Assembly (NCBI RefSeq): GCF_014904745.1
Contig: NZ_JACZCS010000050.1
Location: forward strand, 62,001 to 126,000
Direction: 5' to 3'
Source: Oricola nitratireducens
GTDB lineage: Bacteria; Pseudomonadota; Alphaproteobacteria; Rhizobiales; Rhizobiaceae
DNA length: 64,000 bases
Below, one piece after another: positions 54,241 through 62,520 of this stretch. Below the pieces are notes generated by a model. That model was not told where the DNA came from. It worked only from the letters and a program-made list of their open reading frames with translations, and ran no database searches. The translations under genes and the position numbers were made by a program. Within the stretch, counting starts at the first letter, position 1, and every line of letters begins with the position of its first letter.

Positions 54241-55311
54241 TTATTGCGGCAGCGTGTCGTCGACGCCCTCGACATAGAAGTTCATGCCGAGCAGCGTGCC
54301 GTCATCGGAGACTTCGCCGTCCTTGAGCCAGACGGTTCCGTCCTGCTTGTTGATCGGACCGGTGAAGGGATGCAGTTCGCCGGACTTGATCTTGGCTTCG
54401 GTCTCCTCGGCCATCGCCTTCACGTCGTCGGGCATGTTGGTGTAGGGCGCCATCGTCAGGATGCCGTCCTTCAAGCCGTCCCAGCTCTGCTGGCCGCCCT
54501 TCCAGGTGCCGTCCATCGCCGCCTTGATTTCCTTGACGTAGTAAGGACCCCAGGTGTCCGTGATCGCCGACAGCTGGGCGTGCGGTCCGGCCTTGATCTG
54601 GTCGAATGCCTGGCCGAACGCATGAATTCCGCGCTCTTCGGCGACCTGCATCGGACCGGTGGAATCGGTGTGCTGGGTGATGATGTCGACGCCCTGGTCG
54701 ATCAGCGCCTTGGCGGCGTCGGCTTCCTTGCCGGCGTCAAACCAGGTGTTGACCCAGACGACCTTGAGCTTGAAATCCGGATTGACGGAGCGCGCTCCGA
54801 GCAGGAACGAGTTGATGCCCATCACCACTTCCGGGATCGGGAACGAGGCGATGTAGCCGGCAACACCGGTCTTCGACATCTTTCCCGCGATCTGGCCGAT
54901 GATGTAGCGGCCTTCATAGAAACGCGAATTGTAGGTGGTCAGGTTCGGTGCGGTCTTGTAGCCGGTCGCGTGCTCAAACTTGACGTTCGGGAACTTTTCG
55001 GCGACCGCCACGGTCTGGTCCATGAAACCGAACGAGGTGGCGAAGATGATGCCGCAGCCAGAGCGGGCGAAACGGGTGAGCGCGCGTTCGGCGTCAGGGC
55101 CTTCCGGCACGTTTTCGACATAGACGGTCTCGACCTTGTCGCCGAGTTCCTTGTCGACCATCTGCCGGCCCACATCCTGCGCCTGCGTCCAGCCGCCATC
55201 GGTCTTGGAACCGACATACATGAAGCAGGCCTTGTACTTGTCGGCCGCCTGCGCGCCGCTGGCGAGCGTAAGCGCCAGCGCCGTGGTCAGGCCGAGGACG
55301 AGCTTATTCAT
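54241..55311 (-). CDS. BMP-family ABC transporter substrate-binding protein
   Basis: 356 aa periplasmic binding protein (Bmp/Med/PnrA family, known to bind nucleosides or purines). Signal peptide MNKLVLGLTTALALTLA ending GAQA; mature region KACFMYVGSKTDGGWTQAQD, with FATSFGFMDQT and GYIASFPIPEVVMGINSFLL. Last gene of a four-gene operon (ATPase, two permeases, binding protein), an arrangement typical of BMP-type importers. Exact ligand is not determined. Confidence 0.93.
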   Translation of the reverse strand: MNKLVLGLTTALALTLASGAQAADKYKACFMYVGSKTDGGWTQAQDVGRQMVDKELGDKVETVYVENVPEGPDAERALTRFARSGCGIIFATSFGFMDQTVAVAEKFPNVKFEHATGYKTAPNLTTYNSRFYEGRYIIGQIAGKMSKTGVAGYIASFPIPEVVMGINSFLLGARSVNPDFKLKVVWVNTWFDAGKEADAAKALIDQGVDIITQHTDSTGPMQVAEERGIHAFGQAFDQIKAGPHAQLSAITDTWGPYYVKEIKAAMDGTWKGGQQSWDGLKDGILTMAPYTNMPDDVKAMAEETEAKIKSGELHPFTGPINKQDGTVWLKDGEVSDDGTLLGMNFYVEGVDDTLPQ

Positions 55312-55382
55312 TTGTACACCTCTCTACGATTTTGCCGGACCAACCCGGCGGGTTTGGATTGCTGGCGCGCCCGCTCGCCCCG

Positions 55383-56303
55383 TCAGCGGTCGGGCACGAA
55401 GGGCTGTCCCAGCGATGCCGGAGTGTTCATCACGGTCAGCCTTCTGTTTCCGGAGATTATGACAAGAACGACGATCGTTGCCAGATAGGGCAGCGAAGAA
55501 AGCAACTGCGACGGGATGCCGAAACCGAGCGCCTGGGCATGCAACTGGCCGATCGTCACCGCGCCGAACAGATAGGCGCCGCCAAGAACGCGCCATGGGC
55601 GCCACGAGGCGAAGACGACCAGCGCAAGCGCGATCCAGCCCCTGCCCGCGGTCATGTTCTCCACCCATTGCGGCGTGTAGACCAGCGACAGATGCGCTCC
55701 CGCCAGGCCGGCGCAAGCGCCGCCGAACAGCACCGCCGCATAACGGTAGCCGAGCACCGAAATGCCAAGAGCATGCGCCGACTTGTGGTTGTCGCCCACC
55801 GACCGGAGCGTCAATCCGGTGCGGGTCCTGAACAGAAACCACATCACACCGGCGGTCAGGGCGATCGACATGTAGAAAATCGGGTCCTGACCGAACAGCA
55901 GCCGGCCGACCAGCGGAATGTCGGCAAGACCGGGGATGTGAATGTTGGCGAGCCGCACACCGGGCGAGCCGACAAAGCCCTCTCCGATCATGCCGGACAG
56001 GCCGATGCCGAGCAGCGTAAGGGACAGGCCGGTCGCCACCTGATTCGTCGCCAGCGACAGCGTCAACACGGCAAACAGCAGAGACAGGAGTGCGCCGGCG
56101 ATAATGGCTGCGAGTATTCCGATCCACGGCGATCCGGTCAGCGCCGCGGCGGCGAAACCGCAGACCGCGCCGATGACCATCATGCCTTCGACCCCGAGAT
56201 TGAGGACGCCGGACCGTTCCACGACCAGTTCGCCCATCGCTGCGATCAGCAGCGGCGTCGCGGCGGTCGCGATGGTCAGCAGGATATTCTGTGCGATTTC
56301 CAT
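55383..56303 (-). CDS. ABC transporter permease, BMP-type system (second permease)
   Basis: 306 aa permease of the branched-chain amino acid/ribose-type family. Opening MEIAQNILLTIATAATPLLI, then LVVERSGVLNLGVEGMMVIG, a signature of this subfamily. Start at the ATG at 56303; the frame upstream overlaps the preceding permease and is shadow. 11 bp separate the two permeases. Confidence 0.93.
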   Translation of the reverse strand: MEIAQNILLTIATAATPLLIAAMGELVVERSGVLNLGVEGMMVIGAVCGFAAAALTGSPWIGILAAIIAGALLSLLFAVLTLSLATNQVATGLSLTLLGIGLSGMIGEGFVGSPGVRLANIHIPGLADIPLVGRLLFGQDPIFYMSIALTAGVMWFLFRTRTGLTLRSVGDNHKSAHALGISVLGYRYAAVLFGGACAGLAGAHLSLVYTPQWVENMTAGRGWIALALVVFASWRPWRVLGGAYLFGAVTIGQLHAQALGFGIPSQLLSSLPYLATIVVLVIISGNRRLTVMNTPASLGQPFVPDR

Positions 56304-56314
56304 GATGCCGCCCC

Positions 56315-57397
56315 TTACGCCTTGACCTTGCCACGCCAGACAACACGCACCTGGTACCGGATCAGCGTGTCGCAACCGAGCACGAAGAACAGCAGCAGTC
56401 CCTGGAAGACGCGGGCCACCTTGTCCGAGATGCCGAGAGCCATCTGCGCGCCCTCGCCGCCGAGATAGGTCAATGCCAGCACGAAGCCGGCCGCCACGGC
56501 CCCCAGGGGATTGAGCCGGCCGAGGAAGGCGACGATGATCGCGGTGAACCCGTATCCGGGCGAGATGGTCTCGCGAAGCTGGCCGATTGCGCCGGAAACC
56601 TCGCAAATGCCGGCGAGGCCCGCCAACCCGCCCGAAAGCAGAAAAGCGAAATAGACCATCTTGCGCGAACTGAATCCGGCAAACCGGCCGGCCCGGGGGC
56701 TTTCCCCAAGCACGCGGATCTCGAAACCCTTGATCGTGTAACGCATCATCAGCCAGACCAGCACGGCAGCGACCACCGCGAAGACGATGCCGTAATGGGC
56801 GCTGCCCTGAGAAGGCGCGATCTCGCCAAGGCGCGCCGCCGGCGGGAAGCGGATGGAGCCGGGGAAGTTATTGCCGGCGGGGTCACGGAAGACGCCGCGC
56901 GCCAGCCAGTCGAGGAACAGTTGCGCCACATAGACCAGCATCAGGCTGGTCAGGATCTCGTTGGTATTGAACCGCGTCTTGAGGAATGCAGGCACCGCCC
57001 CCATTGCCGCGCCGCCGGCGAAGCCGAACAGCAGCATGAGCGGCAGGGTCAGGAAATTCTGGAAACCAGGCAGCAATATCGGAATCAGCGAACCGGCGAT
57101 CCCGCCCATGATGAACTGGCCTTCGGCGCCGATGTTCCAGTTGTTGGAGCGGTAACAGACGGACAGTCCGACGGCGATCATGATCAGCGGCGCCGCCTTG
57201 ATCGCCAGTTCGTGCAACTGCCAGACCTCGGTCAGCGGCTCGACGAAATAGGTATAAAGTGCGGCCAGCGGCGGCTTTCCGAGCGCGGTGAAGATGATCG
57301 CGCCGGCGACGAGCGTCAGCAACAGCGCGATGAAAGGCGAGAGCGCGCTGAACAAGACGGAATGCTGCGGCCGCTTGATGAGTTCGATGCGCATCAC
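56315..57397 (-). CDS. ABC transporter permease, BMP-type system (first permease)
   Basis: 360 aa. Membrane helices with LVAGAIIFTALGKPPLAALY and SVCYRSNNWNIGAEGQFIMG, the motif typical of nucleoside-type BMP permeases, and ISPGYGFTAIIVAFLGRLNP. Start overlaps the ATPase stop by 4 bp. Forms the channel with the second permease. Confidence 0.93.
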   Translation of the reverse strand: MMRIELIKRPQHSVLFSALSPFIALLLTLVAGAIIFTALGKPPLAALYTYFVEPLTEVWQLHELAIKAAPLIMIAVGLSVCYRSNNWNIGAEGQFIMGGIAGSLIPILLPGFQNFLTLPLMLLFGFAGGAAMGAVPAFLKTRFNTNEILTSLMLVYVAQLFLDWLARGVFRDPAGNNFPGSIRFPPAARLGEIAPSQGSAHYGIVFAVVAAVLVWLMMRYTIKGFEIRVLGESPRAGRFAGFSSRKMVYFAFLLSGGLAGLAGICEVSGAIGQLRETISPGYGFTAIIVAFLGRLNPLGAVAAGFVLALTYLGGEGAQMALGISDKVARVFQGLLLFFVLGCDTLIRYQVRVVWRGKVKA

Positions 57398-58971
57398 ACG
57401 ACCTCTTTTTCATCATGAGCGACGTGGCCGGGTTCGGAGCCGCCCATCAACAGACCGATACTCTCGTATGTCGCCTCTGCGATCGGCACCGGCTTCGACA
57501 TTGCGCCGTTGTGCATCACGGCGATGGCGTCGGAGATTTCGAACAGCTCATCGAGATCCTGGCTGATGACCAGCACGGCGGAACCACTGCGCGCGAGCTC
57601 GATGAGGGCCTGGCGGATGCGCGCGGCCGCGCCGGCATCGACGCCCCATGTCGGCTGATTGACGACCATGATCGCCGGTTGGCGGTCAAGTTCGCGGCCG
57701 ATGATGAATTTCTGCAGGTTACCGCCCGAAAGCGATGCCGCTTCGGGATCCTCCGCACTCTTGCGGACGTCCATTTCCTCGATAACCCGTTTGGATGCCG
57801 CCTCGACAGCGCCCGAGCGGATCGTGCCGAGCGGGCCGAGAAATGCCGACTGATCGGTGCGATAGCGCGACAGGAGCAGGTTTTCAGACAGGGCCATCGC
57901 CGGCGCGGCGCCGTGGCCAAGGCGTTCCTCCGGCACAAAGGCCGTACCGGTCAGCCGCCGCCGCGATATGCCCATCCGCCCCACATCCTTGCCGCGCAGA
58001 CGGACCGATCCGGCTGCGTCCTGCAACACCTCGCCGGAGACAGCCTCGAAAAACTCGCCCTGGCCGTTTCCGGCGACGCCGGCAATGCCGATGACTTCGC
58101 CTGCGCGCACGGTCAGCGATATGTCGCGCAGCGGCATGGCGAACGGCGTCGCGGCGGGCCGGCTCAGGTTGCGGATCTCGATCAGCGATTCGCCGGGGCC
58201 GCCCTGTGACGCCTCCCGCACGACCTGGTGGATCTCGGTTCCGACCATCATACTCGCAAGTGACGAGGCGGTTTCCTCGCGCGGATTGCAGTGGGCCACC
58301 ACCTTGCCGTGCCGCAGCACGGTTGCGCGGTCGCACATGCGTTTCACCTCTTCCAGGCGGTGCGAGATGTAGAGGATCGACTTTCCTTCGTCCCGCAGCC
58401 GTTCCAGCGTCTCGAAAAGCTTGTCGGCTTCCTGCGGCGTGAGCACCGATGTCGGCTCGTCGAGAATGATGAGGTCCGGTGTCTGAAGCAGGCATCGAAT
58501 GATCTCGATGCGCTGGCGCTCGCCGACGGACAGGTCTCCGACCATAGAAAAGGGATCGAGCGGCAAACCGTAGCTGTAGGACAGGGCCTGCGCCTTGGCC
58601 GCAATCGTGCGGATCGGAATATCGTCATCGAGCGACAGGGCGATATTTTCCGCCACCGTCAGCGAGTCGAACAGCGAAAAGTGCTGAAAGACCATACCTA
58701 TACCGAGGGCGCGGGCCTGCATCGGATTGACGATGGCGACGGGCTGGCCGCGCCACTTGATTACGCCGCCGTCCGGCTGCAACGAGCCGAACAGCATCTT
58801 TACCAGCGTGGATTTGCCGGCGCCGTTCTCGCCGAGGAGCGCGTGGATCTCACCGGGGACGATATCGAAGTCGACACCGTCATTTGCCTTCAGTGTGCCG
58901 AAAACCTTGGTGATCCCCTCAACCTGGAGAAGGGTTTGCGGCGCGGCTGTGGTTGCTTCGGCGTCCGTCAA
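57394..58971 (-). CDS. ABC transporter ATP-binding protein with two NBDs (RbsA/YufO-like)
   Basis: 525 aa fused double ATPase. First half: Walker A LLGENGAGKSTLVKMLFG, signature LSVGERQRIEIIRCLL, Walker B LIILDEPTSVLTPQE. The second half has a degenerate P-loop IAGVAGNGQGEFFEAV and signature LSGGNLQKFIIGREL, as in ribose/nucleoside ATPases. The start is a TTG at 58971: an in-frame TAG lies 40 bp upstream and no ATG or GTG intervenes; the ribosome site is weak. First gene of the importer operon, divergent from the UbiH-family gene. Confidence 0.93.
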   Translation of the reverse strand: MTDAEATTAAPQTLLQVEGITKVFGTLKANDGVDFDIVPGEIHALLGENGAGKSTLVKMLFGSLQPDGGVIKWRGQPVAIVNPMQARALGIGMVFQHFSLFDSLTVAENIALSLDDDIPIRTIAAKAQALSYSYGLPLDPFSMVGDLSVGERQRIEIIRCLLQTPDLIILDEPTSVLTPQEADKLFETLERLRDEGKSILYISHRLEEVKRMCDRATVLRHGKVVAHCNPREETASSLASMMVGTEIHQVVREASQGGPGESLIEIRNLSRPAATPFAMPLRDISLTVRAGEVIGIAGVAGNGQGEFFEAVSGEVLQDAAGSVRLRGKDVGRMGISRRRLTGTAFVPEERLGHGAAPAMALSENLLLSRYRTDQSAFLGPLGTIRSGAVEAASKRVIEEMDVRKSAEDPEAASLSGGNLQKFIIGRELDRQPAIMVVNQPTWGVDAGAAARIRQALIELARSGSAVLVISQDLDELFEISDAIAVMHNGAMSKPVPIAEATYESIGLLMGGSEPGHVAHDEKEVV

Positions 58972-59205
58972 GGAGGCGTGTCCCGGCTTGCAAATTGTTG
59001 CTGGACGAAGCTAAGCGCATTCAATCGAGGCGCGCAAACCTGAAAACGCAATCAATTGCCATTTTCCGGGGATTTTTTACCGACTGGTCAGCGACCGAGA
59101 GCGCCGCTGCGTCAGTTGGCCCTTCTTCCGGACGGCGAACGGGACTGGACAGGACGGCCCGTCTTCGCCACTTGTTGGGACAGAAATGCCCGAAAGGAAT
59201 TCGTC

Positions 59206-60459
59206 GTGAACAGAAGCGATATCGTCGTTGTCGGCGGCGGGCCGGCAGGAATGGCCTCGGCGCTGATAGCAGCTCGACAAGGATATAACGTCGCGCTCGT
59301 CGCGCCGTCCGGAACCTTCATCGACAGCGACGACCGCACCACCGCGCTGATGATGCCAGGTATCGACATGCTGAAGGATCTGGGCGCATGGCCGGAACTC
59401 GAGGCCGAGGCGACGCCGCTCAGGACCATGCGCATCGTCGACGGTACCAGGCGGCTGATCCGCGCGCCGACGGTGACGTTCGAGGCGCCGGAAGTCGGCG
59501 AGGAAGCGTTCGGCTACAATCTCGTGAACCGGGCCTTGAACACGGCGCTTCACCACGTGATCGAGCAGACGCCGGCCATTCGCTGCATCGACTCCATGGC
59601 GAGTTCCGCCTCTTTCGGCCCCGACGAGGCAACAGTCGCCCTCGCCAATGGCGAAACGCTTCACACGAAACTCATCATTGCGGCCGACGGGGTCAACTCG
59701 CTGCTGCGCGAGGCCGCCGGAATCGGCACGCGAAAATGGACCTACCCGCAAACCGCCGTCGTGCTGACCTTCGCGCATTCGCGCGACCACGGTTTCACGT
59801 CGACGGAATTTCACATGGAGTCGGGGCCTTTCGCGCAGGTGCCGATGCGCGGCAAGCGCTCAAGCCTCGTCTGGGTCGTCGAGCCAACGGAAGCCGAACG
59901 CATCGCCGCCCTTGAACCGGAAACGCTTGCCGGCATGATCGAACGGCGGATGCAGTCCATGCTCGGGCGCGTCAGCGGCGTTTCGAAGCCGCAGTGCTGG
60001 CCGTTGTCGGGAATGATCGCGCACAGATTCGCCGCCGAGCGCCTGATGCTGGCCGGCCAGACCGCACATATCTTCCCGCCGATCGGCGCGCAGGGCCTTA
60101 ACCTGTCGATGCGGGACATCGCCGATCTCGGCAAATGCCTCGGCGCGGCCGGGACCGATCCGGGCGCTGCAGGAGTAACGGCACGCTACGACCGCCTGCG
60201 TCGCGCCGACGTCGCCTCGCGTACCGGCACGGTCGACCTCCTCAACCGGTCGCTGCTGACCGGGTTCCTACCCGTGCAATTCGCACGCGCGGCGGGATTA
60301 GGGCTCCTCGCGGCCGTGCCGCCGCTCCGCAACATCGTCATGCGGGAAGGCATGGCACCGGGCGCGGGCTTGCGCAGCCTGTTTAAGCGGCGCGGACCGT
60401 TCAGGGAAACAGATCCGGCGGAATCAAGCCGTTCGTCATCGCGTACAGAAGCGCCGTGA
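59206..60459 (+). CDS. UbiH/UbiF-family FAD-dependent hydroxylase
   Basis: 417 aa flavoprotein monooxygenase of the ubiquinone-hydroxylase family. FAD fold IVVVGGGPAGMASALIAARQ at the N-terminus, the DG motif in IIAADGVNSLLREA, and the GD-like region LMLAGQTAHIFPPIGAQGLN, where the usual GDAAH is GQTAH. GTG at 59206 with AAAGGAA 6 bp before. Probably a ring hydroxylase in ubiquinone synthesis; which ring position is unknown. Its last 59 bp overlap the convergent AEC transporter gene. Confidence 0.9.
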   Translation: MNRSDIVVVGGGPAGMASALIAARQGYNVALVAPSGTFIDSDDRTTALMMPGIDMLKDLGAWPELEAEATPLRTMRIVDGTRRLIRAPTVTFEAPEVGEEAFGYNLVNRALNTALHHVIEQTPAIRCIDSMASSASFGPDEATVALANGETLHTKLIIAADGVNSLLREAAGIGTRKWTYPQTAVVLTFAHSRDHGFTSTEFHMESGPFAQVPMRGKRSSLVWVVEPTEAERIAALEPETLAGMIERRMQSMLGRVSGVSKPQCWPLSGMIAHRFAAERLMLAGQTAHIFPPIGAQGLNLSMRDIADLGKCLGAAGTDPGAAGVTARYDRLRRADVASRTGTVDLLNRSLLTGFLPVQFARAAGLGLLAAVPPLRNIVMREGMAPGAGLRSLFKRRGPFRETDPAESSRSSSRTEAP

Positions 60460-61369
60460 CCGAAACGACCGAGGCGGTGGTCGTAATCAATACCGAGGCG
60501 GATGCGCGCTCGACCCAGACGCCATATTGCTGGGCGATGACGAAGACGTTCGTCGCGGTCGGAAGCGCAGCCAAAAGCACGCCCGAATAGACCCATGTCG
60601 GCGGGAAATTGCCGAGCCAGCTCAGCATCACGTAGACGATCAGCGGATGGATGGCGAGCTTGATCGCGACGATGAAACCCATGTCGGACGGCACACGCCT
60701 TACAGGGCGCAGCGCCAGCGTCACGCCCATGGCGAACAGCGCGCAAGGCGCGGCCGCATTGGCGAGGTAGTTGAGCAGGGTCTGCGCCGCCGCCGGGGGC
60801 TGGAAGGACAGTGCCGCCGCGCCCACGCCGACGATGGTCGCCAGGATGAAGGGATGCGTGAGCACACGCTTCACGACACCGAGTGCGAGGTGCAGCGGCG
60901 TCTCGTGCGTGCCATCCTTGCCGGAAAGCGCCATCATCAGCGGCGCCATGATGAAGTGCAGCGTATTGTCGAAGCAGAAGACCAGGGCCACCGGCACCAC
61001 CGCCTCCTCGCCGAAGGCCAGAAGCGCCAGGCCCGGCCCCATATAACCGATATTTCCGTATGCCGCGGCCAATCCCTTGATCGTGCTTTCGGGGATGTCA
61101 CCGCCGGAGCGGACGACCGCGATCACGAACATCAGCGCAAACACTGTGTAGGTGCTGAAGGTCGTGCCGACAACGAAACGCCATTGCGTCAGCTGTTCGA
61201 CCGGGGTGCGCGACAACAGGTTGAAAAACAGGGCCGGCAGCGCGATGTAAATGATGAAGGTGTTCATCCACCCGAGCGCGTCGAGCCTCTGGCGGGTGAT
61301 CTTGGCGGCAATGAATCCGAGCAGGATCAGGCCGAAAAACGGCAATACCAGTCCGATGACATTCGCCAT
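60401..61369 (-). CDS. AEC-family transporter (auxin efflux carrier-like)
   Basis: 322 aa, about ten helices in two halves (VIGLVLPFFGLILLGFIAAK; ALPALFFNLLSRTPVEQL; SYGNIGYMGPGLALLAFGEE-like segment AAYGNIGYMGPGLALLAFGE). Members export or import organic acids; substrate not evident. ATG at 61369 with GGAAGGG upstream. The 3' end overlaps the ubiH-like gene tail to tail by 59 bp. Confidence 0.92.
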   Translation of the reverse strand: MANVIGLVLPFFGLILLGFIAAKITRQRLDALGWMNTFIIYIALPALFFNLLSRTPVEQLTQWRFVVGTTFSTYTVFALMFVIAVVRSGGDIPESTIKGLAAAYGNIGYMGPGLALLAFGEEAVVPVALVFCFDNTLHFIMAPLMMALSGKDGTHETPLHLALGVVKRVLTHPFILATIVGVGAAALSFQPPAAAQTLLNYLANAAAPCALFAMGVTLALRPVRRVPSDMGFIVAIKLAIHPLIVYVMLSWLGNFPPTWVYSGVLLAALPTATNVFVIAQQYGVWVERASASVLITTTASVVSVTALLYAMTNGLIPPDLFP

Positions 61370-61499
61370 TGATTCCCTTCCCGGATTCCCCTGCCGCCTC
61401 GCGAAGGATTCCAGCACCTATTAGGCGATGCCAGTGTGGTCAAGCCGACGCTCGCGCAAAATCCCGACCCTTGAAAAAGGTACTGCGCTGTCACACATC

Positions 61500-61853
61500 A
61501 TGAGCATGGAAAAGCACAAAGCAATAACCGTGACCGCGCGCTATGCGATCGGCGATATCGTTCGCCACCGTCTGTATCCGTTCCGCGGCGTGATCTTCGA
61601 CGTCGATCCGGAATTCGCGAACACGGAGGAATGGTATGAAGCCATTCCGGAGGAGTTGCGGCCGCGCAAAGACCAGCCCTTCTATCACCTCTTCGCCGAG
61701 AACGCGGAGACGGAATATGTGGCCTATGTTTCCGAGCAGAACCTTCTGCCGGACGACAGCGGCGAACCGGTGCGCCATCCGCAGGTGCCGGAAGTGTTCG
61801 AGTGGGTGTCGGACGCGAAACGCTATTCGATCCGCCCCGGTCTCGAGCACTGA
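61500..61853 (+). CDS. hspQ: Heat shock protein HspQ
   Basis: 117 aa YccV/HspQ domain protein. Conserved RYAIGDIVRHRLYPFRGVIF, DPEFANTEEWYEAIPEELRP, RKDQPFYHLFAENAETEYVA and YVSEQNLLPDDSGEPVRHPQ match rhizobial HspQ. Known as a Lon adaptor/specificity factor in enterobacteria and a hemimethylated-DNA-binding fold. Start at the ATG at 61500 (MSMEKH); the ATG at 61506 is equally possible. Confidence 0.94.
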   Translation: MSMEKHKAITVTARYAIGDIVRHRLYPFRGVIFDVDPEFANTEEWYEAIPEELRPRKDQPFYHLFAENAETEYVAYVSEQNLLPDDSGEPVRHPQVPEVFEWVSDAKRYSIRPGLEH

Positions 61854-61857
61854 CGCG

Positions 61858-62520
61858 TCAGCCGCCCGACTCGCCTTTCCTTGCCGCGATCTCGGATATC
61901 GCACCGGCAATCGTTTCGGGGTCCTGAGCACCCATCACGGCATATTTGTTGTCGATGATGAAACACGGGACCCCGCTCACACCCATCGACTGCGCGAGCG
62001 CGATCTCCTGCTCGACGGCCTCCCGGTCGGAATCGCTCGCCAGAAGCGTTTCGACGATCGACCCGTCCATTCCGCATTCACGGGCGACGCCGAGGAGAAC
62101 GCCGTGGTCGGCGATGTTCGCCCCTTCCAGGAAATACAGTTCGAACAGGCGATCGACGACGCGCGCCTGAACGCCCTCGCCCGCATTCTGTGCCCAGCGG
62201 ATCAGGCGGTGGGCGTCGAGCGTATTGGGCGAGACCCTAATCGCATCGAAGCGGAACGGGATGCCTTCCATGGCGCCTGCTTCCTCAATGTTGCGGTAAA
62301 GCGCCCTTGCACGCTCCAGTCCGCCGAACTTCTCCGCCAGATAGATATCGCGATCCTTGCCTTCGGGCGGCAACGTCGGATCGAGCTGGAAGGGGCGCCA
62401 CTGGATCGTGACGGCGATCGCCGGATCGAGTTCCGAAAGCGCCTTCTCGAACCGCTTCTTGCCGATGAAACACCAGGGGCACATCACGTCAGAGATGATG
62501 TCAATGTGGATCCCGGTCAT
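61858..62520 (-). CDS. DsbA-family (FrnE-like) oxidoreductase
   Basis: 220 aa thioredoxin-fold protein with CPWC active site (SDVMCPWCFIGKKRFEKAL) and the cis-Pro loop MGVSGVPCFIIDNKYAVMGA. No signal peptide, so cytoplasmic, as for FrnE/HCCA-isomerase-like proteins. ATG overlaps the stop of the solute-binding protein gene (ATGA). Function probably thiol/disulfide or glutathione-linked chemistry. Confidence 0.92.
   Translation of the reverse strand: MTGIHIDIISDVMCPWCFIGKKRFEKALSELDPAIAVTIQWRPFQLDPTLPPEGKDRDIYLAEKFGGLERARALYRNIEEAGAMEGIPFRFDAIRVSPNTLDAHRLIRWAQNAGEGVQARVVDRLFELYFLEGANIADHGVLLGVARECGMDGSIVETLLASDSDREAVEQEIALAQSMGVSGVPCFIIDNKYAVMGAQDPETIAGAISEIAARKGESGG

Noticed and set aside
58972-59205. 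Purine riboswitch before the BMP-type importer
   Set aside because: The importer may carry nucleosides, but I found no conserved purine aptamer pairing or loop sequence in this gap.
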